Shown in pieces: positions 1 through 6,429 of a stretch of 6,441 bases of DNA. The stretch comes from Paracoccaceae bacterium (lineage in GTDB: Bacteria; Pseudomonadota; Alphaproteobacteria; Rhodobacterales; Rhodobacteraceae): positions 1 through 6,441 of the forward strand of contig JAHRVZ010000265.1 of assembly GCA_019090405.1 (NCBI GenBank), written 5' to 3'. Positions within the stretch are counted from its first letter, which is position 1; each line of letters begins with the position of its first letter. Made by a program: the position numbers and the translations under genes. The notes beneath the pieces were generated by a model. That model ran no database searches. It was not told the origin of the DNA and was given only the letters and a program-made list of their open reading frames with translations.

Positions 1-136
1 ACCATCAGCAGACCGTTTTGCCGTTCTGCAAATCACGCTGTTCCATATCGACGCCGTCAGCCTAGACCCCGCAGGCCACAGACGCGCCGAATATTTGCGC
101 GACAATGGCTGGCAAGGTCAGTGGCTTTCCCCTTAG
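1..136 (+). CDS. C-terminal fragment of a probable pyridoxamine 5'-phosphate oxidase-type flavin-binding protein (5' end outside window)
   Basis: An open frame enters from the left edge, with its first complete codon at position 2, and ends at TAG 134-136. It gives 44 residues that finish in GHRRAEYLRDNGWQGQWLSP. The pattern of a beta-strand (FAVLQITLFHIDAV), a short loop, then HRRA and a tryptophan-rich tail ending in W-L-x-P resembles, from memory, the C-termini of small proteins with the pyridoxamine 5'-phosphate oxidase-like split-barrel fold (Pfam PNPOx/Alr4036-type). Members bind FMN and many have no assigned substrate. Only the tail is visible, so neither the flavin-binding part nor the start can be checked. 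It lies in the same orientation as the hydroxylase operon, 109 bases upstream of it, and may or may not be cotranscribed. That it is coding is fairly secure; the family call is tentative. Confidence 0.5.
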   Translation, partial: PSADRFAVLQITLFHIDAVSLDPAGHRRAEYLRDNGWQGQWLSP

Positions 137-245
137 CAGGTCTTTTTGCGCGCGCCGAATGTCGGAAATGGTTGTGATCCCCAAGCCTATCTGAGACTAT
201 CATTTCAAATGACAGGCAACCCAGCTCAGCAGGCAAGGAGAGCAC
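137..245 (+). promoter_or_regulatory. Leader region of the molybdenum hydroxylase operon
   Basis: This gap precedes the FAD-subunit gene and is the natural site for the operon promoter. The only promoter-like pair I can point to is TTGTGA (172-177) with GACTAT (195-200) at a 17-base spacing. The -10 half matches the consensus poorly, so it is only a candidate. The gap also holds a perfect inverted repeat, TCATTTCAAATGA (200-212), and an outer pair CTGAG (191-195)/CTCAG (225-229) enclosing it. I see no clear terminator for the upstream gene, so read-through from it is possible. Confidence 0.3.
235..240 (+). promoter_or_regulatory. Shine-Dalgarno site of the FAD-subunit gene
   Basis: AAGGAG lies five bases before the ATG at 246, close to an ideal anti-16S match. 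It supports 246 as the true start of the first gene of the operon. Confidence 0.8.
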
Positions 246-1121
246 ATGGATTACCATATCGCCACCAGTTTTGACGACGCCATAGCAGTGGCGTCCAAAG
301 CACAGGGCATCACCCGTTTTCTGGCCGGGGGCACCGACGTACTGGTTCAGCTGCGCGCCGATATCGTGACGCCGGACACGCTGATCGACATCAAACACAT
401 TGAAGGGGTAAAGGACATCAGCCGCGAATCCGATGGCAGCTGGCGCATTGGCATTGCAGTTGCGGGTGCCGAGATGACCGAACATGCAGCGCTAATGGCC
501 GATTGGCCCGGTGTGGTCGAAGCGATGGATTTGGTCGGCTCGACACAGGTTCAGGGGCGCGCCACGCTGACCGGCAACCTTTGCAACGGATCACCTGCGG
601 CGGACAGCGTTCCGGCAATGGTGGCTGCAGCAATGAGCGCGACGGTGGCTGGACCAAACGGTACACGACAGGTCGCGGTCAAGGACATTCCCACCGGTCC
701 CGGACGCAGCAGTCTTGCCAAGGGTGAATTGATTACGGCTTTGCATATCCCGGCACGCGGAACATCCTCGGGTGATGCCTATTTGCGGTTCATTCCACGC
801 ACGGAAATGGACATCGCCGTCGTGGGTTGTGCGGTGAACCTGACGCTGGATGGCGATACAATCACATCGGCGCGTGTTGTTCTGGGGGCCGTGGCGCCAA
901 CTATTTTATTGGTTCAAGAGGCCGCAAACGCCATTATCGGCACATCGTTGGATGAGGCAGCACTTACCGCATTGGCCACCGCCGCATCCGCCGCCTGCAA
1001 CCCGATCAACGACAAACGCGGCACAATCGAATTTCGCACCCATGTGGCAGGCGTGTTGGCCAAACGGTCCGCCAAAATCGCCTATGAACGGGCATTGGCA
1101 AATACGGGGAACTCAGCATGA
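246..1121 (+). CDS. FAD-binding subunit of a xanthine dehydrogenase/CO dehydrogenase-family molybdenum hydroxylase (CoxM-like)
   Basis: The 291-residue protein has the usual length of the medium subunit (CoxM type) of heterotrimeric molybdenum hydroxylases. It binds FAD and passes electrons from the iron-sulfur subunit to an acceptor, probably in the cytoplasm since no signal peptide is seen. The first FAD motif, AGGTD, is at residues 27-31. The second, TLTGNLCNGSPAAD, is at about 107-120 and corresponds to the family T-x-G-G-N-L...P-A-x-D loop, with Thr-Gly where Gly-Gly is more usual. The CO dehydrogenase flavoprotein C-terminal domain follows (about 175-285). The scattered cysteines (113, 195, 251) do not form the [4Fe-4S] insertion of 4-hydroxybenzoyl-CoA reductase beta. 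The start is fixed by AAGGAG five bases upstream. The stop overlaps the start of the next gene in ATGA (1118-1121), indicating translational coupling. Family assignment is firm; the substrate is unknown. Confidence 0.93.
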   Translation: MDYHIATSFDDAIAVASKAQGITRFLAGGTDVLVQLRADIVTPDTLIDIKHIEGVKDISRESDGSWRIGIAVAGAEMTEHAALMADWPGVVEAMDLVGSTQVQGRATLTGNLCNGSPAADSVPAMVAAAMSATVAGPNGTRQVAVKDIPTGPGRSSLAKGELITALHIPARGTSSGDAYLRFIPRTEMDIAVVGCAVNLTLDGDTITSARVVLGAVAPTILLVQEAANAIIGTSLDEAALTALATAASAACNPINDKRGTIEFRTHVAGVLAKRSAKIAYERALANTGNSA

Positions 1122-1597
1122 GCAACATTCACGTCACCACAACCGTAAACGGCGACGAGGTCGAGTTTCTGTGCGATCCTCGCGAAACCCTGCTGGACGC
1201 GCTGCGCGACAAACTGAACCTGACCGGCGCCAAAGAAGGCTGCGGCACCGGCGATTGCGGTGCCTGTTCGGTCACTATGGATGGTCGGCTGGTCTGTTCC
1301 TGTCTAGTGCTTGGGGCCGAGGCCGAAGGCAAACAGATCGGCACCGTCGAAGGCATTGCCGATGGCGAGACCCTGCACCCGTTACAACAGAAATTCATCG
1401 AATATGCAGCGCTGCAATGTGGCATCTGCACGCCGGGCATTCTGGTGGCCACCAAGGCCTTGCTGGAAAAGAACCCGGATCCGACTGAAACCGAAGTCCG
1501 CTATTGGCTGGCGGGCAATCTGTGCCGCTGCACCGGATACGACAAGATCATTCGCGCCGTGATGGATACGGCCGCTGACCTGCGGAGGGCTTCGTAA
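1118..1597 (+). CDS. [2Fe-2S] subunit of the molybdenum hydroxylase (CoxS-like)
   Basis: The 159-residue small subunit carries two [2Fe-2S] clusters that relay electrons from the molybdenum centre to FAD. The N-terminal plant-ferredoxin-type domain (about 1-78) has C42-x4-C47-x2-C50-x11-C62 in the context GCGTGDCGAC...SCLVLG. The C-terminal [2Fe-2S]-binding helical domain (about 80-155) has C101-x2-C104-x31-C136-x-C138 in CGICTPG and NLCRCTGY. All eight ligands have family-standard spacing. An additional cysteine, C60, sits two residues before ligand C62. No twin-arginine or other signal is present. GGGGA (1106-1110), seven bases ahead of the ATG, supports this start. The gene overlaps its upstream neighbour by four bases and its downstream neighbour by one (TAATG), consistent with fixed stoichiometry of the three subunits. 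Confidence 0.96.
   Translation: MSNIHVTTTVNGDEVEFLCDPRETLLDALRDKLNLTGAKEGCGTGDCGACSVTMDGRLVCSCLVLGAEAEGKQIGTVEGIADGETLHPLQQKFIEYAALQCGICTPGILVATKALLEKNPDPTETEVRYWLAGNLCRCTGYDKIIRAVMDTAADLRRAS
1584..1589 (+). promoter_or_regulatory. Shine-Dalgarno site of the molybdopterin-subunit gene, inside the [2Fe-2S] gene
   Basis: GGAGGG lies seven bases before the ATG at 1597 and within the last codons of the preceding gene. It fixes the large-subunit start at the TAATG overlap. Confidence 0.75.
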
Positions 1598-3846
1598 TGG
1601 CATTAGACGGACCAAAAACCAGCGGATTTACCGCTGTTGGCACCACGCCAAACCGCCCCGACGGGCTGGATAAAGTCACCGGACGCGCCAAATTTGGCGC
1701 CGATGCCCAGGCTCCGGGCATGTTGCACGCCGCAATTGTACGTTCACCCCATGCGCACGCGCGTATTGTCAGTATTGATACCTCAAAGGCCGAGGCGCTG
1801 AAGGGCGTAAAAACTGTTGTCACCCGCGCCGATTTTACCACCGGGCTGAAAGGTGAAAACTGGAACATTCTGGAAAATGTGATGGCCGGAGATACCGCGC
1901 TGTATGATGGGCACGCCGTGGCTGCTGTTGCAGCGATTTCCCCCTTGATTGCGCGCGATGCGATCAAATTGGTTGAGGTCGAGTACCAAGTGCTTCCCCA
2001 TGTTACCAATGTCGATGCCGCCATGGCGCAAGATGCTCCGATCATTCGTGAAGGTGCGGCAAACAAGTCGGTGCCAGCAGGACTGCATCCCAACGTCGTG
2101 CGTTATCACGAAAGCGGACATGGCGATGTGGACAAAGGATTCGCTGCGGCGGATCTGGTGATTGAGGATCATTTCACCACCGAGGCCACGCATCAGGGCT
2201 ATATTGAGCCACATGCCTGTCTTGCCCAGTTGGGCGGCGATGGCAAAGGTGAATTATGGTGCTGTACGCAGGGGCATTGGAATGTTCAGAAAATATGTGC
2301 CGCTTTGGTGGGGATTGAGACCAGCCAGTTGCGCGTCACCGCGTCAGAAATTGGCGGTGGATTTGGCGGCAAAACAGTGGTCTTTATTGAACCCGTGGCT
2401 TTGGCGCTATCGCGCAAAGCCAATCGTCCGGTCAAATTGGTGATGAACCGTTCCGAAGTGTTTCGCGCCAGCGGGCCGACATCTTCGACATCAATGGATG
2501 TCAAAATTGGCATGAAAAACGACGGCACCATCACCGCTGCTTCTGGCACATTCCGTTTGCAGGGCGGCGCCTTTCCCGGCGCGCCAATGGAATTCACCGC
2601 CATGTGCGCCTTTGCACCCTATGCTTTGGAAAACGTCCGGCAAGTTGGCTATGACGTGATGACAAACCGCCCCAAACAGGCCGCCTATCGCGCGCCCGGC
2701 TCGCCCATGGCGGCGTTTGCGGTGGAATCGGTGATTGACGAGCTGTGCAAGGAACTGGGTCTTGATCCTATTCAAACGCGGCTGAAAAATGCCTCGCATG
2801 AAGGTACCAAAGCCAGTTTTGGGCCAAAGTTTGATAAAATCGGACTGGTAGAGACGTTGGAAGCTGCCAAAGCACATCCACATTTCACCGCCCCTTTGGG
2901 TGAAAATCAGGGCCGCGGGGTGTCCTGCGGGTTCTGGTTTAACCATTCGGGCGAAACATCGGTGACTTTGGCCCTGTCTGAAGACGGCAGCGCGCAGATC
3001 GTTGTTGGCACGCCTGACATTGGAGGCTCGCGCGCGTCGATGGCGTTGATGGCGGCGGAAGAGTTGGGCATTCCCTACGAAAACATCCGCTGCACAATCG
3101 CGGACACCGCATCGCTGGGGTATAACGAAGTCAGCCACGGCAGTCGCGTGACCTATGCCAGCGGATTGGCCACCATCGCCGCCGCAAGGGACGCGGTGAA
3201 ACGGTTATGTGGCCGGGCCGCTGCGAAATGGGGCATAGATGAAGAGGCCGTCGTCTGGGAAGATGGTTGCGCCAAACCATCGGGGCCAAATGCGGGTGAT
3301 TTTGATCCGCTACCACTGGCTGAAATCACCCGCACCATGGGTGCCACGGGTGGGCCTATCAATGGACATTTTGAAGCCACGCCCGAAGGTGCCGGTGTTA
3401 GTTTTGCCACCCATATCGTGGATGCCGAGGTTGATCCGGAAACCGGTAAAACCAGCATTGTACGCTATACGGTGGTGCAGGATGCGGGCAAGGCGATCCA
3501 TCCGGCCTATGTCGAGGGTCAGTTTCAGGGCGGAGCCGCGCAAGGCATCGGCTGGGCGCTGAATGAAGAGTATATCTATGGCGAAGATGGCCGCCTGCAG
3601 AATGATCTGTTTCTGGACTATCGCATTCCAGTGGCATCCGATCTGCCAATGATCGACACGGTGATTGTCGAAGTGCCCAACCCCGGACACCCTTACGGTG
3701 TACGTGGTGTTGGTGAAACGTCGATTTGCCCACCATTGGCGGCGATTGCCAACGCGGTGTCTGCGGCGGCAGGGGTACGGCTGCACGATCTGCCGATGTC
3801 TCCACCGCGCATTCGGGCGGCATTGGACGCTCAAAAAGATGGTTGA
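1597..3846 (+). CDS. Molybdopterin-binding catalytic subunit of a xanthine dehydrogenase-family hydroxylase (CoxL-like), substrate unknown
   Basis: The 749-residue large subunit should hold molybdopterin-cytosine dinucleotide and hydroxylate a carbon of an aromatic, N-heterocyclic or aldehyde-type substrate using water. The a/b hammerhead domain spans about residues 21-130 (RPDGLDKVTGRAKF near its start, RSPHAHARI in it), followed by the two molybdopterin-binding domains. Q225 in CTQGHW matches the conserved cofactor-contacting Gln region. GGGFGGK is at 253-259. The catalytic-base glutamate is E707 in GVRGVGE. The Mo-site loop reads AAYRAPGSP (362-370). It lacks the AYRCSFR of form I CO dehydrogenase, the AYRGAGR of form II, and the RGFGGPQ of purine-type xanthine dehydrogenases. 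The true substrate therefore cannot be named. No signal peptide is visible. The last eight bases overlap the MoaD-like gene. Alternatives are an aldehyde, aromatic acyl-CoA or N-heterocycle dehydrogenase. Confidence 0.93.
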   Translation: MALDGPKTSGFTAVGTTPNRPDGLDKVTGRAKFGADAQAPGMLHAAIVRSPHAHARIVSIDTSKAEALKGVKTVVTRADFTTGLKGENWNILENVMAGDTALYDGHAVAAVAAISPLIARDAIKLVEVEYQVLPHVTNVDAAMAQDAPIIREGAANKSVPAGLHPNVVRYHESGHGDVDKGFAAADLVIEDHFTTEATHQGYIEPHACLAQLGGDGKGELWCCTQGHWNVQKICAALVGIETSQLRVTASEIGGGFGGKTVVFIEPVALALSRKANRPVKLVMNRSEVFRASGPTSSTSMDVKIGMKNDGTITAASGTFRLQGGAFPGAPMEFTAMCAFAPYALENVRQVGYDVMTNRPKQAAYRAPGSPMAAFAVESVIDELCKELGLDPIQTRLKNASHEGTKASFGPKFDKIGLVETLEAAKAHPHFTAPLGENQGRGVSCGFWFNHSGETSVTLALSEDGSAQIVVGTPDIGGSRASMALMAAEELGIPYENIRCTIADTASLGYNEVSHGSRVTYASGLATIAAARDAVKRLCGRAAAKWGIDEEAVVWEDGCAKPSGPNAGDFDPLPLAEITRTMGATGGPINGHFEATPEGAGVSFATHIVDAEVDPETGKTSIVRYTVVQDAGKAIHPAYVEGQFQGGAAQGIGWALNEEYIYGEDGRLQNDLFLDYRIPVASDLPMIDTVIVEVPNPGHPYGVRGVGETSICPPLAAIANAVSAAAGVRLHDLPMSPPRIRAALDAQKDG

Positions 3847-4084
3847 GGTCAACCTATGGTCCGGCCTGCGCGCTTTGGCGGGTGGGCAGGACAAGGTTGA
3901 AATCGAGGCCAATACTGTCGGTGAGGTTCTAGCGGGTCTTGTTGCCAAATACCCCGGATTACAAGATGCAATTGATGCGGGGGTTTCAGTGGCTGTTGAT
4001 GGGCGGATCATCGCATTTGGGCTGACCGAGGAAGTCAAACCTGACAGCGAGGTTTATCTGTTGCAGCGGCTCAAGGGCGGCTGA
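3839..4084 (+). CDS. MoaD/ThiS-family sulfur-carrier protein encoded with the molybdenum hydroxylase
   Basis: The 81-residue protein has the features of a beta-grasp sulfur carrier: an N-terminal strand (MVEVNLWSGLRALAGG), a helix after NTVGEVLAGL, a VAVDGR strand and turn at about 52-57, an acidic SEVYLL strand, and a C-terminal Gly-Gly (residues 80-81). In MoaD this Gly-Gly is adenylated by MoeB and thiocarboxylated, then donates sulfur to make the molybdopterin dithiolene on MoaE. No MoaE or MoeB gene is visible here. The start at 3839 was chosen because it gives a normal family length; extending upstream adds only out-of-frame catalytic-subunit sequence. The upstream ribosome site is weak (GGAC at 3825-3828). 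Translation probably depends on ribosomes finishing the catalytic-subunit gene, whose stop lies eight bases inside. The tail RLKGG differs from the more hydrophobic tails usual in housekeeping MoaD. A role for this enzyme's cofactor is inferred from context. Confidence 0.85.
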   Translation: MVEVNLWSGLRALAGGQDKVEIEANTVGEVLAGLVAKYPGLQDAIDAGVSVAVDGRIIAFGLTEEVKPDSEVYLLQRLKGG

Positions 4085-4095
4085 TGTTAGGATGC

Positions 4096-4113
4096 CTCCG
4101 GCGGGAGTATTTT
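4096..4113 (+). terminator. Terminator-like hairpin after the molybdenum hydroxylase operon
   Basis: CTCC (4096-4099) pairs with GGAG (4104-4107) across a GGCG loop and is followed by TATTTT (4108-4113), 12 bases after the MoaD-like stop. The stem is short for a classical intrinsic terminator. However, the string CCTCCGGCGGGAGTATTTT is one I recall as recurrent downstream of genes in Rhodobacteraceae. On the opposite strand the hairpin has no T-run, so it mainly serves the rightward operon. The whole 55-base gap between the convergent genes holds nothing else recognisable. Confidence 0.55.
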
Positions 4114-4139
4114 GGACGAGAAGAAATTGGGTGTTGGCC

Positions 4140-5747
4140 CTAGGCGCGATGCCGGTGCACATAATCTATCAAAGCCGCTGTTGATCCATCTTTGTTGACC
4201 GTGCTTTCATCACCGTCAACAATTGGCCCCAGCGATGTGGCCAGTTCTTTGCCCAGCTCGACACCCCATTGATCAAACGAATTGATCCCGAGGATGACGC
4301 CTTCGACGAATACCCGATGTTCATATAGCGCGATGATCTGGCCCAGAACAAACGGTGTTAGCTTTGGATAGGCCAGCGTAACAGACGGTCGATTACCTGC
4401 AAATACGCGGTGGCGGGCCTGACGTTCAAGTTCGGCGCCCGCTAGCCCTTTGGTCGCCATCAAAGCACGCGCCTCGTCCAGTGATCGCCCCAACATCAAG
4501 GCTTGGGATTGGGCAAGGCAGTTGGCGACCAGCAGGTTGTGATGATGGGCGAGTTCGGCTTCGTGGCCCTCGGCACTCAGCATGAATTCGCAAGGGATGA
4601 TTTCTGTGCCCTGATGGATCAGCTGATAGAATGCGTGCTGTCCATTGGTGCCCGGTTCACCCCATACCACAGGACCGGAAGGAACGGTGAGCGCGGTGCC
4701 GTCCATGGCGACGCTTTTGCCGTTGGATTCCATTTCCAACTGTTGCAGATAGGCCGGAAGTCGCAGCAAACGTTGCTCATACGGCAGGACCGCGCGGGTT
4801 GGGTAGCCGCAAACCTGATTGTGCCAAAGTCCGGTCAGGGCCAACAGAACCGGCAGGTTTTCATGCCAGTCAGCAGCGCGGAAATGGGTGTCCATGGCCT
4901 GCGCCCCACGCAAAAATGCGCTGAATGCTGCGGGTCCGATGGCTAGCATCACCGAAAGTCCAATTGGTCCCCAAACCGAATACCGCCCGCCAACCCAGTC
5001 TTCAAAACCAAACACCTGATCCGGCGAAATGCCAAAGGCCGCAGTTTTTTCCCCGGCGGTGGACAGGGCGGCGATTTGACGTGTCGCATCACCGCCGCCA
5101 TCAATCAGCCATGCCCTTGCGGTGCGGGCATTGGTCATGGTTTCAATCGTGGTGAAGGTTTTGGACGCAACGATTACAAGCGTGGTTTTGGCATCAAGCC
5201 CGCGCAGCGTGTCGGCAATATGCGCGCCATCCACATTTGACACAAAATGGCAGCGTGGGCCGTCATGATAAGGTGCCAATGCCAGCGTCACCATCTTTGG
5301 CCCCAGATCAGAGCCGCCGATGCCGATATTGACCACATCCGTGATTGCACCACCTGCCCCGGTCAATGTTGCGTCGCGTACCGCTGTTGCAAAGGCGCCC
5401 ATTCGGGCAAGGGTCGCCTGAATGTCGGGCATGACGTCCTGCCCATCGACAGCAACCGGACCACCATCAAGATTGCGCAAAGCTGTGTGCAACACCGCGC
5501 GGCCTTCGGTTTCGTTGATTGCCTCACCTGTGAACATCGCTTCGCGTCGAGCTGCGACATCAGCGGTTTCGCAAAGCTGAAACAGTGTGGCGCGCGTGTC
5601 TTCGTCGATATTGGTTTTGGAATAATCGAATAGCAAATCATTGGCGGTCGCACTGAACCCGGTCGCCCGATCAGGGTCGTCTTTGAAAAGATCCTGAATT
5701 TGGCGTGATTTCACTTTGTCCCGTAAGGCTTTCAAATCATTCCACAT
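4140..5747 (-). CDS. pgi: Glucose-6-phosphate isomerase
   Basis: The 535-residue protein interconverts glucose 6-phosphate and fructose 6-phosphate in the cytoplasm, and its length is typical of the bacterial enzyme related to the E. coli and animal forms. The sugar-phosphate site appears as NIGIGGSDLGP (about 140-150) and SKTFTTIET (195-203). The first family signature is DWVGGRYSVWGPIG (250-263). The catalytic glutamate is E340 in MESNGK. The ring-opening histidine is H371 in GEPGTNGQH. The catalytic lysine is K500 in FDQWGVELGK, the second signature. These residues were placed by spacing against the known human and E. coli enzymes. The start is supported by AGGA eight bases upstream, which overlaps the stop codon of pgl. 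In organisms relying on the Entner-Doudoroff route this enzyme recycles fructose 6-phosphate to glucose 6-phosphate. It ends convergently with the molybdenum hydroxylase operon. Confidence 0.97.
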   Translation of the reverse strand: MWNDLKALRDKVKSRQIQDLFKDDPDRATGFSATANDLLFDYSKTNIDEDTRATLFQLCETADVAARREAMFTGEAINETEGRAVLHTALRNLDGGPVAVDGQDVMPDIQATLARMGAFATAVRDATLTGAGGAITDVVNIGIGGSDLGPKMVTLALAPYHDGPRCHFVSNVDGAHIADTLRGLDAKTTLVIVASKTFTTIETMTNARTARAWLIDGGGDATRQIAALSTAGEKTAAFGISPDQVFGFEDWVGGRYSVWGPIGLSVMLAIGPAAFSAFLRGAQAMDTHFRAADWHENLPVLLALTGLWHNQVCGYPTRAVLPYEQRLLRLPAYLQQLEMESNGKSVAMDGTALTVPSGPVVWGEPGTNGQHAFYQLIHQGTEIIPCEFMLSAEGHEAELAHHHNLLVANCLAQSQALMLGRSLDEARALMATKGLAGAELERQARHRVFAGNRPSVTLAYPKLTPFVLGQIIALYEHRVFVEGVILGINSFDQWGVELGKELATSLGPIVDGDESTVNKDGSTAALIDYVHRHRA

Positions 5748-5755
5748 AAATCTAT

Positions 5756-5759
5756 TCCT
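5756..5759 (-). promoter_or_regulatory. Shine-Dalgarno site of pgi overlapping the pgl stop codon
   Basis: On the minus strand the pgl stop and pgi ribosome site read TAGGAAT. AGGA shares two bases with the TAG stop and sits eight bases before the pgi ATG. The arrangement suggests coupled translation of the two genes. Confidence 0.65.
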
Positions 5760-6429
5760 ATTCGGCCCAGTGAACCGTCATACCAGCCAGCACCGCGTTC
5801 ACCGGAGCCTGTTCAGGTGGGGATTTAACGGCCAAATCCAATGCCCTGCGTTTTTCGTCGCCAAATATCACAAGATGCTTTGACAATGCACCATCCAGCA
5901 CCTTTGCGGTCAGGGTAACACGCGCTTCGGGTACTGATTGCGGACGCAATATTGCCAATATCCCGGCCTGCGGATCAAGCGCTGCGTCCAGCCCGTCAAC
6001 ACCTGGGAACATAGAGGCGGTATGCATGTCCGCCCCCATCCCCAACACCAGCACTGAAATCGGCAATTCCGGCTCTAACGTTTCAGCAATTGCCTCTAGC
6101 ACGTCCTCGGGCTGATCCGCATCCGCATAAAGAGGTAACAGTTTCGCGCTTGCTGCCCGGTTGACCAAAAGCCGCTCGCGGATGAGCCGCGCGTTGGAGC
6201 GAGGATCATCCGGCGACACCCATCGTTCATCGCTGGGTATGACATGGACGCGTGACCAATCAAGATCGGCGGCACAAAGCGCATCAAATACCGGCCCCGG
6301 AGTAGAGCCACCCGGCACAACCACAGAAGCCCGTTCATGCGTTAGCAAACAGGCTTTGATCTCGCCGGCCAGTAAATTGGCCAAATCAATAGCCAGCATA
6401 TCCCGGTCAGGGTATTCCAGAAATTTCAT
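5758..6429 (-). CDS. pgl: 6-phosphogluconolactonase
   Basis: The 223-residue protein hydrolyses 6-phosphoglucono-1,5-lactone to 6-phosphogluconate, and its size is typical of the bacterial DevB/Pgl type (glucosamine-6-phosphate isomerase-like fold). The phosphate-binding loop VVPGGSTPGPVF is at about 37-48. The DERWVSPDDPRSNA motif is at 67-80. The catalytic region LGMGADMHTASMFPG is at 129-143, with H136 in the position of the catalytic-region histidine. Methionine 135 replaces the glycine usual in G-x-D-G-H-T-A-S, a variant I recall from alphaproteobacterial members. The start is supported by GGGA (6438-6441), eight bases upstream at the very window edge. pgi follows after 10 bases, so the two are almost certainly one transcript. 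The usual partner zwf would lie beyond the right edge, where the promoter is also expected. Confidence 0.95.
   Translation of the reverse strand: MKFLEYPDRDMLAIDLANLLAGEIKACLLTHERASVVVPGGSTPGPVFDALCAADLDWSRVHVIPSDERWVSPDDPRSNARLIRERLLVNRAASAKLLPLYADADQPEDVLEAIAETLEPELPISVLVLGMGADMHTASMFPGVDGLDAALDPQAGILAILRPQSVPEARVTLTAKVLDGALSKHLVIFGDEKRRALDLAVKSPPEQAPVNAVLAGMTVHWAE

Noticed and set aside
172..200. TTGTGA/GACTAT as a sigma-70 promoter
   Set aside because: The spacing is right but the -10 element matches only about half of the consensus, so it is not listed as a separate feature.
57..485. A 142-codon minus-strand open frame spanning the leader region
   Set aside because: It overlaps both the upstream gene tail and the start of the FAD-subunit gene in antisense and has no recognisable domain, so it is treated as chance.
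850..1488. A 212-codon plus-strand open frame across the FAD and [2Fe-2S] subunit genes
   Set aside because: It is out of frame with two genes that carry intact cofactor motifs, and its product is Arg/His/Trp-rich with no motif.
2491..3138. A 215-codon minus-strand open frame inside the molybdopterin-subunit gene
   Set aside because: It is fully antisense to the well-supported catalytic subunit and has no recognisable motif.
3665..3838. Extension of the MoaD-like protein to an upstream ATG, giving 139 residues
   Set aside because: The added 58 residues overlap conserved catalytic-subunit sequence including E707 in another frame, are Arg-rich, and do not fit MoaD. The ATG at 3839 gives the normal length.
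1597..3846. Annotation of the large subunit as aerobic CO dehydrogenase (coxL)
   Set aside because: The diagnostic active-site AYRCSFR (form I) or AYRGAGR (form II) is replaced by AYRAPGSP, so only family-level naming is justified.
3310..4038. A 242-codon open frame on the minus strand across the end of the molybdopterin-subunit gene
   Set aside because: It lies antisense to a strongly conserved coding region, its translation resembles no family I know, and it has low-complexity Arg/His/Pro-rich stretches typical of shadow frames in GC-rich DNA.
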